A stretch of DNA of 47,935 bases from Mnemiopsis leidyi (lineage: Eukaryota; Ctenophora; Tentaculata; Lobata; Bolinopsidae): assembly GCA_000226015.1 (NCBI GenBank), contig JH152763.1, forward strand, positions 157,104-205,038, given 5' to 3'. This document shows positions 21,462 through 33,423 of the stretch, one piece after another (position 1 is the first letter of the stretch; every line of letters starts with the position of its first letter). The position numbers and the translations under genes were made by a program. The notes beneath the pieces are model-generated. The model was given only the letters and a program-made list of their open reading frames with translations, was not told the origin of the DNA and did not search any database.

Positions 21462-21546
21462 CTACTTCAAGTACACTCCGCGGTTTCCAACCTTGAGGTG
21501 CTGCACTGCTTCAATATACTCCATGCACTTGATCACAGGATGCAAC
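21462..21546 (-). CDS. Candidate short terminal exon
   Basis: Acceptor TGATGTGTTAG, then 27 codons LHPVIKCMEYIEAVQHLKVG followed by NRGVYLK and TAG. The phase (needs two bases from upstream) fits the phase-2 donor at the end of PTRH1 exon 5, so PTRH1 could read into it. I do not recognise the peptide. An internal donor-like CAAG-GTTGGA also exists. Confidence 0.3.
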
Positions 21547-21699
21547 CTAACACATCAGAATTAGCATGAGCCATGAACACAAAGCGGGAAGGAAGGTAAA
21601 GCCACAACCGAACACATCACACTACACATAGCAGAGAAGGCAGAATCACGACACTGTACAGCCCCACGCTGGACCTTTGTGGAGCGCTCCGAGAACCAC

Positions 21700-21878
21700 C
21701 AGAGTGGTGAGAGGATCCGAGGTGGCACTGGTCTGACGTTCTACACGAGATGCGAGGTTGGCGTTGTTGCGGGGGGAGGGTGGTGTCCACTGTGGGGAGG
21801 GGGTGCACCTTTCGTACTTCCACTCGGGTAGATCCTCCAGTGCAGTGTTCAGCTTCGTTATGTGCGCTTCCTGGGCAT
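21700..21878 (-). CDS. Candidate downstream exon after PTRH1
   Basis: Acceptor CTGTCTCTAG, donor CTG-GTGGTT. In the frame reached by skipping exon 5 it reads AQEAHITKLNTALEDLPEWK and is rich in Pro/Asn later, a protein-like sequence. In the frame reached from exon 5 it reads CPGSAHNEAEHCTGG. Both are open through the exon. This suggests alternative PTRH1 3' ends, or an exon of another gene. Low certainty. Confidence 0.35.
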
Positions 21879-21930
21879 CTAGAGACAGGGTGGGTTAGTT
21901 TACTGAAACTTTAAAGGGAGGGTTAATGGT

Positions 21931-23764
21931 TTACCTGTCTGTTGGAGAAGGTTGGGATGTGAGATCCGAGTTTTCTAACGGAGTTGATGGTTCTGTCTCA
22001 CTCGTCAGAGCCTGAGTTGGTCCGGATTCATCGCTAACTGTTTTTGTTCCACTATCGGTAACCATGGTGTTATTTTCCTCCATAGCAATACCAGTCACAA
22101 TAGGGTCTTCGGCAGGGGGTGTAACATCAGATGTAACATCATTGTGTTTAGTGCCCGGCTTAGCTTTTTTCTTCTTTTTAGGTTGATTTACTTTAGGTTT
22201 GTTTTCATCTAGATAAGGGAAAAAATTTACTTTATGAACAATTACCAGACGAAATCCCGATTTAAAATCTGACATCTGAAACTCTAGTATATTTCAACTC
22301 TATATTCTATAATTCAAGTCTATAGTTCAACACTAATGTAGTTTGACCCTATAGTTCAACCCTATAGTTTAACTCTATAGTTTAACTCTATAGTTTAACT
22401 CTAAAGTTTAACTCTATACTCTATAGTTCAACTCTTTAGTCCAAGTCTATGCACAGCGATCAAGAAAGCTAAGAACATTTCTAACCAGGGGGAGAGAGAA
22501 TAACAGCGATGATCTGATGAACCGTGTCTATCATAGTATCTTTCATAGCAGCTAGTTGGTTCCGCTCATTTCGGTTGAAATCTTCCAGGACATAGTCCAT
22601 AACATCGTTCTTTTTGTCTGGCCTCCCTGAAATTGAGAAACAAGATTGTAAAGATATATTGCTTTGAGCATTATAGATAACGAGATATTTCGAATCTCTC
22701 ACGAAAGCTCTAAAACGGGACATCTCAAAAATGAAAAGTGGAGTGACGATTCTCAGACAAACCTATTCCAATCCGTAAACGTTTAACATCGCTGAACTTG
22801 AGTCTCTCCTGTGTATCGATAACACCATTGTGACCGTTAGCTGAACCTCCGTGTTTCACTTTGAACTTCCCCAAAGGTAGATCCAGCTCGTCATGAAGGA
22901 GGATAACGTGTGTCGGACTGATCTGCAGTGCTGACGTTGCTTTAATCACGCTGTGGAGACGAGAGTTAATTGGGGTGGAATTTCGGGCGGTATTTATGAT
23001 CAGCTTTCTTTTGATCTACAGATCCGAAAGAATAAGAGCAATTTAAGAATTAAGAAGGTGACAGGCATATTTCTGAGATTGACCGATTATCCAATTTATT
23101 AGCTTGAAGACTCTTATAACGAATCTATTTTGGTAGTCCATAGAAGTTAGGAATTTGAAACTCGATCGAGGGGTCATGTGACTTCGCCGCCCAGAAATAA
23201 CTTGATTATATCAGATTTAGCTTTATAACCTAAGAAATAACGGGCAAATAACGGGTAAATATTAAATATCAGATAAAGAATGATCCAGCGAAAGACAAGT
23301 ACCTTTTCCCATTGAGGTTCATGAAATGTTTTGGTTTAAGAAGGTAAACCTCCGCATCGTTGTAGTGGAAGGAAGCAAGGTGAGCTTTGCAGCTTCGCTT
23401 GTAGGAAAGTTGCACTGAGTTTCTTTCTGCTATTGCGTGCAACAAGTACTGTCCTGGAAAAGCAGAACATGGTTCGTATAACTCCAGAAATTATGTACAT
23501 GGTTCGTATAACTTCAGAAATTATGCGACCTTATCCGAACAGTAGAAACAGGTCTTTGTCTCTTAAATGAAGTGACAAGGTTTTCCTACAAAATATACAC
23601 TAACCAACGCTGTGTCTGGAGCGAGGTGCGGGATAGTTCCCCAACCCAACTATGAGGACCCGGTTGTTGGTGGAGGGCGGAGTTTCTGTCTTTACAAGGG
23701 TCGTCTCGGAGGAGGTGAGGGAGAAGAGTCGCCTGAGAGATCCCCGCAATGTACCCCGGCTCAT
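21931..23764 (-). CDS. PTRH1: PTRH1, peptidyl-tRNA hydrolase 1
   Basis: Hydrolyses peptidyl-tRNA released from stalled ribosomes and so recycles tRNA. Exons (minus): 23764-23605, 23453-23303, 22950-22763, 22626-22486, 22208-21931; all GT-AG, phases 1, 2, 1, 1; 305 aa. Start MSRGTLRGSLRRLFSLTSS is basic and Ser-rich, like a mitochondrial leader. All active-site elements of bacterial Pth are there: GLGN (Asn43), RHSVG (His51), FMNLNG, HDELD and GHNG. The core ends with LRIGIG...RPDKKNDVMDYVLEDF. Exon 5 adds a lysine-rich then Ser/Thr/Glu-rich tail (QPKKKKKAKPG...) not found in human PTRH1. TAA at 21931 overlaps a donor-like CAG-GTAAAC, so exon 5 may be terminal or spliced onward. Confidence 0.93.
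22317..22445. repeat. ~15-bp minisatellite in PTRH1 intron 4
   Basis: Degenerate tandem copies of CTATAGTTTAACT or CTATAGTTCAACC, about nine units. Lies between exons 4 and 5. Confidence 0.8.
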
Positions 23765-24524
23765 GTAGTCATGGATAGCTGGTACAAGTTAGTTCGTTAG
23801 TGCTGCTATTGGGATGTATCATACAAATACATTGATTTGAATTAGAGCTGTGTCTCGTCATCTGAATAAGAATTACGTCTCAAAAGTAACAATTCTCGTG
23901 AATAGTTGAAGGCTAGTCTAATTAGTGATGAAGAGTGTTAAACGGAAAAAACTGAAAAACGAATAAAGCACCCAAAACATCCACAATTGGAGTAAGACCA
24001 GGTAAACTTCATCATTCAACTTGTAAAAATATACTTAAAATGTTAAAATAAATGCTTAAAATAGAGAATCCCCAAAACAGAAATAAAAAGCCGTATTATG
24101 TATATAAAAGGTATTTGAAGCTTCCAAATCTGACGGTGACATAAGCCGTTAGAACATTGATAAATCGAACAAACATCAAGATTAAGAGAAGCTCTGAAAG
24201 AATCATTTTATCTTCTCATATCTTTTTTGCACTCGCTATTTCAAACAGTCTGAACATTTCAGGTCTGAACATCTAAGTATTGATGAAAATAGCTAAAAAT
24301 AAAGTGACACGGACATTGCATACCAATTTATCACAACTTGACGACAAGATAGAACTAACTGGACAGGTTTAACGTCCGATTTGTACAAATATCCAAATGG
24401 TAGCTGCCAACTTGCCAAGCCGCGCACATGCTCGAACATTCCTCTTTCCCTGCGTACCGGCGCGGATAACTTACCAAACCTCACTTTGACTCGCTTAAGT
24501 CAACTATCATGAATCTGAAACATT
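23765..24524. other. Spacer between NR2C2AP and PTRH1 (both minus)
   Basis: Holds the NR2C2AP 3' flank and the PTRH1 5' flank. An ATG two codons before the PTRH1 start (GACTACATGAG context, 5' ATG at 23771) opens a tiny upstream ORF of two codons overlapping the real start. Nothing else is seen. Confidence 0.5.
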
Positions 24525-25194
24525 TCACGTATCATGAAACTCTAACAAGTAGACGATAAGCCTGCCGTAAAAGTCAGTAAAACCAGAAAAAATGAGCTGC
24601 AACTCCTCTCCCGAGACGTTGACTGGAAACTCTTGGATAGTGTTACTGTCGACCGGATAGATGGTATCTTGAACCTCGCCTCCCACTTTGACCTGACACG
24701 CTTTAGCAGCAAACCCGCCCTGAAACTGTACGTCGAGTTAAACTGCAGATTGAGCAAGATTAAAGAAGTTAGATATTATGTTATCATGTCTGTGTGCTGG
24801 GTTTGTCGCGAAATTCGAACTGCAATTATACAGCCAACGTTCAAGTTAAATTGCTAACGTTCATCATTCCATAATGCCATAATATGTTCTCACATGAAAA
24901 TCTCGAAAAAAAACGGTAAACATTATCAAGTAACACAAAGAAGACCGCGCTAGAAAACAAGCAAAATAGTGCGATGTGACGGTGAGGGGTAACAATTAGT
25001 TCGAGTACCTGAATCCTAATTCTCCTAACACTGGCAGGTTGTGCGAACCTCACCCCCACGTGCTGACTCTCGCCCTGGTCGCTGTTCCAGCACGTGTCCG
25101 GACAACCGTCAAACAGAAACTTCTTGCCGTACTCTTTTGTGTTCCGTTGTAGAGTGCTACTGACATGGCTACCGGTAACTGGCACCAGTACCAT
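24525..25194 (-). CDS. NR2C2AP: NR2C2AP (TRA16), nuclear receptor 2C2-associated protein
   Basis: Small galactose-binding-like (discoidin-fold) protein; in mammals it binds the orphan receptor TR4/NR2C2 and represses it. Two coding exons, 25194-25009 and 24725-24525, donor CAG-GTACTC, acceptor GTACAG, phase 0; 128 aa, close to the human length of 139. Diagnostic blocks in order: SSTLQRNTKEYGKKFLFDG, CWNSDQGESQ, VRRIRIQ, FQGGFAAK, PVDSNTIQEFPV and TDFYGRLIVYLLEF. The reading frame is complete from Met to TGA. The exon 2 junction joins RIQ to FQGGF exactly as expected. Confidence 0.95.
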
Positions 25195-26228
25195 CTTTGC
25201 TATACGGAGTATGTTTGTTATCCGGTGTTAAGATAGCGGCGGTTTAGGTAAGACAGCGGGGTGAAAAGTTGTATTTAACTCAACAACAATTCAATCGATA
25301 GATGGAAGAAATTTCTCTCATCCAATGTCATGATATGATGCAGATGGTGATTAAAAGATAAAGCATCTAAAACAGATCTGACAATTATAATAATAAATCA
25401 TTAAATGCAGTACAAGTACATGTCATATAGAACGTTTTTTCAAGTATTAAAGCGCACAAAAGAAGCAGTACTGGGAGAAAACATATAATTCAGGTGCTAA
25501 ATATCACGAGGTTGATTACACTTGTGTTACTTAACTAAGAAACGCAATATCTTTATTACATTATAGTTGGGTAGAATAGTCGCATAGACGAAGTCATACA
25601 AACGTTAATTACAGTTTAAATGAATGAGCCTTGGTGATTTAGCCAGCTCATTAAGCGGAATTCAAAACAAAACATGTTGCCTATTTTTCGTACCAGGGGA
25701 ATTAACTAAACGCAAATTTCTGATCATAATTTAGAAACACGATCTTCCGGAAAAGTCTAGAGTTGACAACAACAACAAAATAAACAGCTGAAATTTTCAC
25801 AAAGCAAGCCAGGTGCCGGTTAAACGAAATTGAAAACGTGAGTTAATATTGTCTTGATCAGCGCAATTACGGCGTGATGTAACAAACGTACGCCGAGCGA
25901 GTGTCGGCCGAAATCATCCCTTTTATGATTGGATGAGAGGTGATTTCCTCCTGGGAGATTGGCCAAGGAAGTCAGACATGTTAGGGTTGCTTGTACGCAG
26001 GTACGTACGCGAGGTAAATTACAGGCAGTGCGGCAGCAAGGAGACCGAGCTAGGTAATTGCATGAAGCTCACTCCTACACTCTGTCATTATCTCTCTTGG
26101 GAGCTGGCTTCGTTCTTTAAAACCTAGCTCGGGCATGGCCGCCATCAGGTAAAAACGACCGGAATAACGTTTGAATAAGTACAAAAGAAGGGTTGAAATT
26201 ACAGCGGACCACGGGATCAGGGATCTAC
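25195..26228. other. Spacer between NR2C2AP and SDE2, no gene
   Basis: 5' flank of NR2C2AP. No coding exon recognised. Short ORFs at 25933-26127 (+) and 26050-26361 (-) are not protein-like, and the latter runs through a tandem repeat. Confidence 0.55.
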
Positions 26229-26387
26229 CGGTTTGATAGTAACCAAACACAGCAACTATACAACCTAAAGCGACGGTCGATCGGTTTGATAGTATCCAAA
26301 CAGAGCAACCATACAACCTATAGCGATGGTCGATCGGTTTGATAGTAACCAAACAGACCAACTATACAACCTATAGAGAAGGTCGTT
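26229..26387. repeat. 53-bp tandem repeat, three copies
   Basis: Three consecutive units starting CGGTTTGATAGTAACCAAAC and ending with GGTCGAT-type sequence, period 53 bp. Units differ by a few substitutions. It creates the spurious minus ORF there. Confidence 0.9.
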
Positions 26388-26678
26388 CGCAGTCTGTACT
26401 ACCTAAACCGGAAGAACAACTACACAATGCCCAATTTGTAAAATATTAAAAGTCTACTGTAAGTAACAAATCAATAATTTCATACGTAGTAACGGGCTGG
26501 AGTATATTGGATCCTTTGCATTCCGTGAATATCCAAAAGTAACGTTCACATAATCGGTGTAACTCATCACTTTGTGAGTTACCGGACGATTGCCAGAAAC
26601 TTTCAGGTCTGACATACCAAATGGAACATAAAGATCCGATAATGAGTATGACGCTCTGGTAATAGTTATCCAGCAATT

Positions 26679-29600
26679 TCATCGATCAACAAACTCGGCA
26701 ACTTTCCGCTTTCTTCCCTTGCCAGACGTGGCAAACAGAGAAGCGGGAATCTCATCCTTATTCAGATTTCTTATAGAGAACAATCTTTCAGCTCTGGAAA
26801 TCGGGGTGCCTCCACATTTAAGCCCCATTTCAGAGAGAATCATCTTGATCTTATCTGCTCCAAGATCTGTCAACATAACATCGGCTGAGTCGAAGTGTCT
26901 CCAATCGACAGCAGGAGGCTCCGCTTTCTGTTCGACAGAGCTTGTTTCCTGACCTTCAGTCTTGTCTGTCTCCTTCTCTGTTGCTTCCACAACAGGTTGA
27001 GTCATATCTTCTGACAGCAACTCAGTATTAGGAGATGTGTCAACTGAAGCTTGGGTATCTTCTGTCATCTCTGGAGCGGTTTCCTCAGTTTCATCAACGA
27101 AAGTTATTTTAATTTCCCCCTTTTCACTATGTGTTCCGTCCATAGATTCAGCAGTGGGTTCGTTTGTCTGTTCCTCTGTCTGTGCTCGATGAGAATTATC
27201 AGAACTGTCTGGTTCACTGCTGCTCGATCCTGCTTCATCTTGACCATCCTCGTCTGAAGAGTCTAAATCTTCGTCAAACCTGGAAACAGGTTTCAGTAAA
27301 TTTGATTAAAATTGAATGATCAGCCCCTTACCTGGCCATCTACTGAGGATATTCTGCTACATTTATGTTACCAAACTGAGAAAAAGGAAACTGACAATGA
27401 CCGCAATATAGCCTCGCTAGAAAAGTACAAAACAAGTTAATGTTTGTCTGGCTGAATTTATTTTACAGACAAGTCCAAGGAGGGACGTAATCTTACCATT
27501 TCTTTGACTTGGTAGGAGCTGGAAGATTAACATGCTTGATTAGATCGTCTTCTGCTATTGCTGTAGCTATGGCAGCTTCTACACTCTCAGACATAGACCG
27601 CATCTGAAATTTAGTCGCTGCATAACTGAAGACTTTCTTTGTGTAACCCAGACATTGGCATTAATGCACAAAGCCCTGATTAAGATAATTAAGAAGACGT
27701 CAAACATATAAGTGGAATCAACACAATTACCAATTATTCTAATTGTTTTAAATCAGCGTACATTAAATGATGGCTTTGGCTTTGGCATTAAATGCGAAGT
27801 CTGTAACGTTTAACAAAGCCTCGTTAAGTAAACTCGATACAGTTTCTGAAATTGCCGCACAGGAATTCGGACTTCAGCCACACATACACGATTTTAACAC
27901 TCTACGTAAAAGCAATAGACTCTTGAGAATACAGATTACAGAAACGATAAATTAGTCACAACTGTTTAAAAGCAAAGCACATCGTACACTTACCCATCTT
28001 AACTGTTAGCAATCTTCGGCGATAAACATTAAATTAAGTCCAGTGTCCACAGTTCGAAAGATTATTATCGGTGGTTCCCAAGAGTCAAAGAGCAGACCTG
28101 GCTAGGACGGAGACCAAAATTTCCAAGCTCAAGTTCTAGTTCTAGACGATTTCGATTATCCTCCCCCATAGGCCAAGAAATGATGTTGCTAGTAATCATG
28201 TGGAACTGCGCCGTTCATTTCAAGGATTTGACCGAATATCAACCTCTTATTGGCTTGACGATACTTACGTATAATTTCATAAACTAAATAGCTCTAAGCT
28301 CTCATGGTACGAGGTTAGCGACCCAGGTCAGCACTCAGCTTAGCGATTTCCTGCTCAGAGACTTCCCACTCAGCTTTTATCATATTGAATTGTTATATCT
28401 GTCAATTTAAACATAAGAACGTAAGTGCGCGCCGTTATTATCATTGAATTTAAATATGGCGTTCGCTGATTCCACACTTATCATTGCTGAATAGGCGTTT
28501 GCAAAGGCGCGACTTAAAAAGGTCCATGCTTATATTCTATTTCTACTTTAACATTTTCAAATCCTTGGACGGTTTGTTCTGTAAGCGGAAGTCTCCCTGA
28601 GAAATAATCCCTCCAAGTATAGAATGACAAATTTTATGACTAAGTTGAGTACAAGTGATACCATTTCGTTAGTATGAAGTATAAGTAACGTTTCATCCTT
28701 TAAGCGTAGGACATGATCACACTATAAAAATTGTCAAGTTCAAAATTTAACATATTATTTAAAATTAAATGTGCAAACCATAACATCATCAAACAATATT
28801 CAATCTTATTTATTTTTAACTATCTAACGATAAAATATCTGCAAAGAAGTTGAAATGAATGAATCAATCAAACTTATTTAAAATAGCAATCAATTAGCAA
28901 TAAATATGGAAAATTAACGGTATCAAAATCGCAAAATTATTAGGAATCTTAAAACGTAATCAAAAGTCTTATAGAAACACACACAAATCGATAGACACTA
29001 AATTGAGCACATGGAAAGATCTCATATAGATAAGGTGATAAAAGTACACAGTACACACGCTGATAAGAAATTGAGAAATGCACTAGACAAGTTGCAATTN
29101 NNNNNNNNNNNNNGTGTCTATCGATTTGTGTGTGTTTCTATATGACTTTTTGATTACGTTTTAAGATTCCTAATAATTTTGCGATTTTGATACCGTTAAT
29201 TTTCCATATTTATTGCTAATTGATTGCTATTTTAAATAAGTTTGATTGATTCATTCATTTCAACTTCTTTGCAGATATTTTATCGTTACATAGTTAAAAA
29301 TAAATAAGATTGAATATTGTTTGATGATGTTATGGTTTGCACATTTAATTTTAAATAATATGTTAAATTTTGAACTTGACAATTTTTATAGTGTGATCAT
29401 GTCCTACGCTTAAAGGATGAAACGTTACTTATACTTCATACTAACGAAATGGTATCACTTGTACTCAACTTAGTCATAAAATTTAATCCCTCCAATTCAT
29501 AAAAAGTGGGCCGCCCTTCGGTTTCCCGTCTTAGGGTTTTGGGGTGCCACGAAGACAAGCTGTAGCATTTCGCCCGAGTCGTTTCTACATTGCTGGCTGA

Positions 29601-32600
29601 GAGCATTTGCCCGGCCTTAGTTCTCGATAGCGAAATACTCTCAAATGGTCCAATCGACACAAATTGACATCTAAAAACAGAGACAGGAGCATTACATTTA
29701 GGGATTTGAAATATCAGACACCTCCCCAAAAATACCGTTTCTTATACAGCGACCTGCGATGAAAATGTCTGCCATCAAGTCTGAACAATTGAGCATCCAC
29801 AGCAGCTATATTTTGGCGTAATCGTCCCAAAACAACACTTGGTAATTGGGGTGCCTAGGGTTATTGCAACAAGAGTGTCCGAGAAGACCGACACAATGTG
29901 ATGGCTGGAAATTAAACCACTGCGGGAGAATGTGAGGTTTGTGTCTTGTGAGGATAAAGACATGTCGGCTCCTGTTTCAGAGAGAGCTCTGCTTCCCGTC
30001 TAACACATGCACTGGTAACCAATACTTGACATGATCACTTTTCTGCAATAGATACGAGAACAGACGTGCTGCGATACAGACAGGGCGACTGCAGTGATAG
30101 AGCTTAATTTCTCATTAAAACAAAAACAGCACCAACCAAACAGTGCAATTATTGAATTGTATTCATGTCTCATGGCTTCAGCTTGATGTTAAAACAGATG
30201 TCACAGTAAAATCTACTAGTAGATGCAGCTTCAGCAAGGAACAAACAGAAGTATAAATCTGCGACAAACTCGACTCATCTAATTTAAACTTCAACAAACG
30301 AGGTGAACAAAACGTTGGTCGGCATAAATCCGCGAACTTAAACATGGCCTCGTTCAAAAAGAACCTCAAAATGCACTTGTCATGCCGATACAAAGTTGAC
30401 ATGATATTGGTATGTACGTGTGCCAATATCCGGCAAGGATGATATCCGGGGATTTCAAACATGGGCTGCATAAATGACTTGTCTAGCGAGATCTACTATT
30501 TACAAAGAGATATATTATTGTAACTGAGAGACATGCAGTGACATCATAGATGTGAAATGTTGGTGCTGACAACTAAACAGCGATAAGTAAGTTTGAATAT
30601 TGAAGTTATTTTGTTAAGGTAGCAATTAAAACTTAGATATATCCACGCCCAAAAGCATGTAAAGGTGATCATTGATTAGCATCAGTTGCACAGCAAATAG
30701 TTTCATACGAACTATGTACATGATAACTAACTTAAAACAATCATATCTATAAAAGTGTCCTGTTTTGATGATGGAATAGCGTCATCAGCACAACGAAAAA
30801 ATAACAGACATTTTATTTAAAACGTAGTAATTTTGTTCGTGATTAACACGTATCCTGAAATCAAGGCGGCTAATAACGAGATAAAAACAAAAGATTATTC
30901 TTATTTGGAATGAATATGACGTCTACTTAGTTACAAGCGATTGTCACTAAGGAATGAACAAGTAGTCTAATCCTCCTTCTTCTTAGTCTTTCAGGTAAAT
31001 GTTGACAACCCAAATGGTAGAACTAATTCTCCAGTTGGATTAGAACATTGGATATGACCTTTGTAATTCATAACTTCTCAGTGAAATGAAAAACGTTAAG
31101 CTAAGAGGAAATGAATGTGTGCCCTTATTCTTAAGCCTGACCGTGTTTTAGAAGGCTGGAATTTAAAAATGCGTGAATCTTTCAAACCTAAAGTTCATGG
31201 CTTGGTACATGACTATAGTGCAATATTTAAACTGTCCATCATATTGCTAAGGGAGTGGTTTACATGTAAACAATAAACATAAATCAATTTTTATCTCAAA
31301 GAATATTGAAAACGCTGCGTTCGGCATCAAAGACAACACTAGAACTCAACAAGTGACAATTATTGACCTACCAGTAATTATCTAGTATTTGTACATGCGC
31401 CGTGTAAAACACGGTTCAGGACGAAATGCAGGGATGGAACAAGTTTTGAACACGTTAGCAGGTCCTGAGCACGGAAGTGAACCTGAACTTAATTAGACTT
31501 AGACCTAAAAACCAGGACCTGCTAACAAGGCTAATATTATGTCCGGCTAGCAGATTGTAATTAGTCATAATTAGAGAGAACAACTGCTGATATTAAAAGA
31601 GCAGACAATTATCGACATTCGTCACATATTGCTAATATGAGAGAAATTTTAACGAAGGGGCCGAAAATGAGATACACACTAACTATTTTTAATGCCATTT
31701 TCTAGCAATGATATTACAATGATTTCAGTAATGATGTATTATATTCCAACATTTAATAAATACGACACCATTAAACAGGCACGTAGACAGGACTCCTTTT
31801 AAGGGGGCGGCGTTTCACATCAGCTTAGAAAGCAAGAAGTTGTAGGGATCTGAGGGAGCAGTCCCAAGATATAAGTTTTTTTGAAATTGCCAATTGTTTT
31901 TTTTAGAAAAATTAAAAAGGTTTTCGGCAATTGGGAAGAAGAACAGAAAAAAGAAAACAGTCAATCAGGAGGCCAACAAGGAGGCCTAAGCAGTATCAAA
32001 GATATACTTGTTATTATTCTAATATGTTAGATAACAAATCATTAAGATTAAATGACAAGATAAAAAAATATAATAAATAAAAAATATAATAAATATGTTA
32101 AATAGTTTAATGGGGCACTGTCTAAAGAGTCGCATATCGTGATTTTATACAAGGGAAATTTACTCTATCCTCTGACTGCAATTCCTTGATTGGACAAGGA
32201 AACTATCTTGTATAGCAATCAACACTTGTATTAAACAGAATAGAATAGTTTAGTGTTAAATAGAATAGTTTAATTTACAAACCTCAGTTATGTAAGTATT
32301 GTCTTCAGCCTTAATGCGAGATGGTCGATCTAAAACATTCTGCAGTCTCTGTCTTTTTCTCTCTTTTCTGTCCTCTTTCTCGTTCGCTTTCTTAGCTGAC
32401 CACTCTTTCATCCTGAGTAGAAGAAAGTTAGTCAACAAATCGTTGAGCCATTTACCAAACGCTGATGCCCTAACTTATAACATTAAGTCGATCTGGTTAA
32501 AAAAGACTGACTGGTTCTTTAGTTAGTCGGATCATTTTGTGATTGAAAATCAATACAAAATGCAATACAAAATGCGAGAAAAGTTTGTCACTAAATTGAG

Positions 32601-33423
32601 CTGTGTAAGATCTCCTGGCTTTTTATGTGTTGATTGTTCTAAAGAGAGCAGTAGAGTACACAGTTAAAACCTCTTGAGTTCATTACAATTTCTCACTTAC
32701 AATTTCTCACACTTCACGTCTCTTAGTCTTTTCCCACTAAGATCTCTACAAGCATCATTGTTCGTAGTGGCCTCTATTTGAGCACCAATAGCACGGAGCA
32801 TTGACCCAAAACCTGGGTGAAAATGTTTTATGTTTCTCTAACATTCTTATTTCCCACCTCATTATCAACAGTGTTGTAATATCCTGAAATTTTGACACAG
32901 TTGTCTTTCATTTTGTCAATTATTTGTTTCGGAGAAAATTTAAACGACAAAGCAACTGAATAATGATTTACCTCCTTTCCCTCCACACAGCTTAGGAAGT
33001 AATGTGACCGTGTCATATTCGTGAAACTTGTGGTTGTTTCCAACTAACTTTCCATTGACAAGACACGAAATTATTGGAGAAAACTGTGGAAAACACAATA
33101 AGTTAATCACATTATTCATTTTGTGATGCTACTATTTGTAATAGAGAATAGATATAGTAAGTTGTTGCTTTTCTTGTAGACAGATTATAGTATGACAATC
33201 GATTCATGATGACATGATAATCGATTCATATTTTTAAAACTAGAAAAACAAACGCTATTGAAAAGAAAACGAAAAATAAATCAAGGTATCCTTCTTCTTA
33301 AAGTAAGACTGGTAATGAAAAAGCTTTAAAACTCACCTGAAGTAGTTCATGAAAGATTGAGGAGTCGACAGCTTTGATGTTCTGATTATCATCTTGACAG
33401 ATATTGAGAAACACTTGGACCAT
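26679..33423 (-). CDS. SDE2: SDE2, PCNA/replication stress and splicing factor
   Basis: Nuclear protein acting in DNA replication-stress signalling and pre-mRNA splicing; it is made as a ubiquitin-fold precursor cut after a GG. Six coding exons (minus): 33423-33337, 33083-32972, 32812-32713, 32412-32283, 27603-27497, 27279-26679; all GT-AG, phases 0, 1, 2, 0, 2; 378 aa (human 451). Residues 1-66 form the ubiquitin-like part ending [11 protein letters not shown], with the diagnostic GGKGG processing site, then [13 protein letters not shown] and [11 protein letters not shown]. Exon 4 is the charged helix RMKEW-type region ([20 protein letters not shown]). A long acidic Ser/Glu/Thr region follows. 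The C-terminus is the SAP-like domain ([29 protein letters not shown]) and a basic end GKGRKRK. Intron 4 is 4.7 kb and holds transposons. Confidence 0.95.
28605..29495. mobile_element. Long-arm foldback transposon in SDE2 intron 4
   Basis: Arms 28629-28998 and 29114-29484 (about 370 bp each) are reverse complements at roughly 98-99 percent by eye, with a few point differences and small indels. They are separated by a 115-bp loop that contains 14 N. The direct repeat TAATCCCTCCAA occurs at 28605-28616 and again at 29484-29495, bracketing the arms: a 12-bp candidate target duplication. The left arm begins 12 bp inside its flank copy. No ORF. Resembles foldback or Mutator-like non-autonomous elements. 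Confidence 0.85.
29100..29113. other. Assembly gap (14 N)
   Basis: Fourteen N in the loop between the two inverted arms. Long inverted repeats often break assembly, so the size and content of the loop are uncertain. Confidence 0.99.
29496..32152. other. Rest of SDE2 intron 4, no gene called
   Basis: A slightly GC-richer stretch at 29500-29965 carries two minus-strand open segments in the same frame (97 and 62 codons) separated by stops; no domain recognised, perhaps decayed coding sequence. A perfect 14-bp-arm hairpin with GTTAGCAGGTCCTG and its complement sits at 31454-31526. Remaining sequence is AT-rich. Confidence 0.4.
32153..32222. mobile_element. Relic end of a MITE also present at 43951
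   Basis: AAATTTACTCTATCCTCTGA, then CTGCAATTCCTTGATTGGAC and AAGGAAACTATC match the left end of the complete inverted-repeat element at 43951-44153 with some substitutions. Only one end is seen here, in SDE2 intron 4. Confidence 0.65.

Noticed and set aside
26050..26361. 103-codon minus-strand ORF
   Set aside because: Half of it runs through the 53-bp tandem repeat, which explains the open frame.
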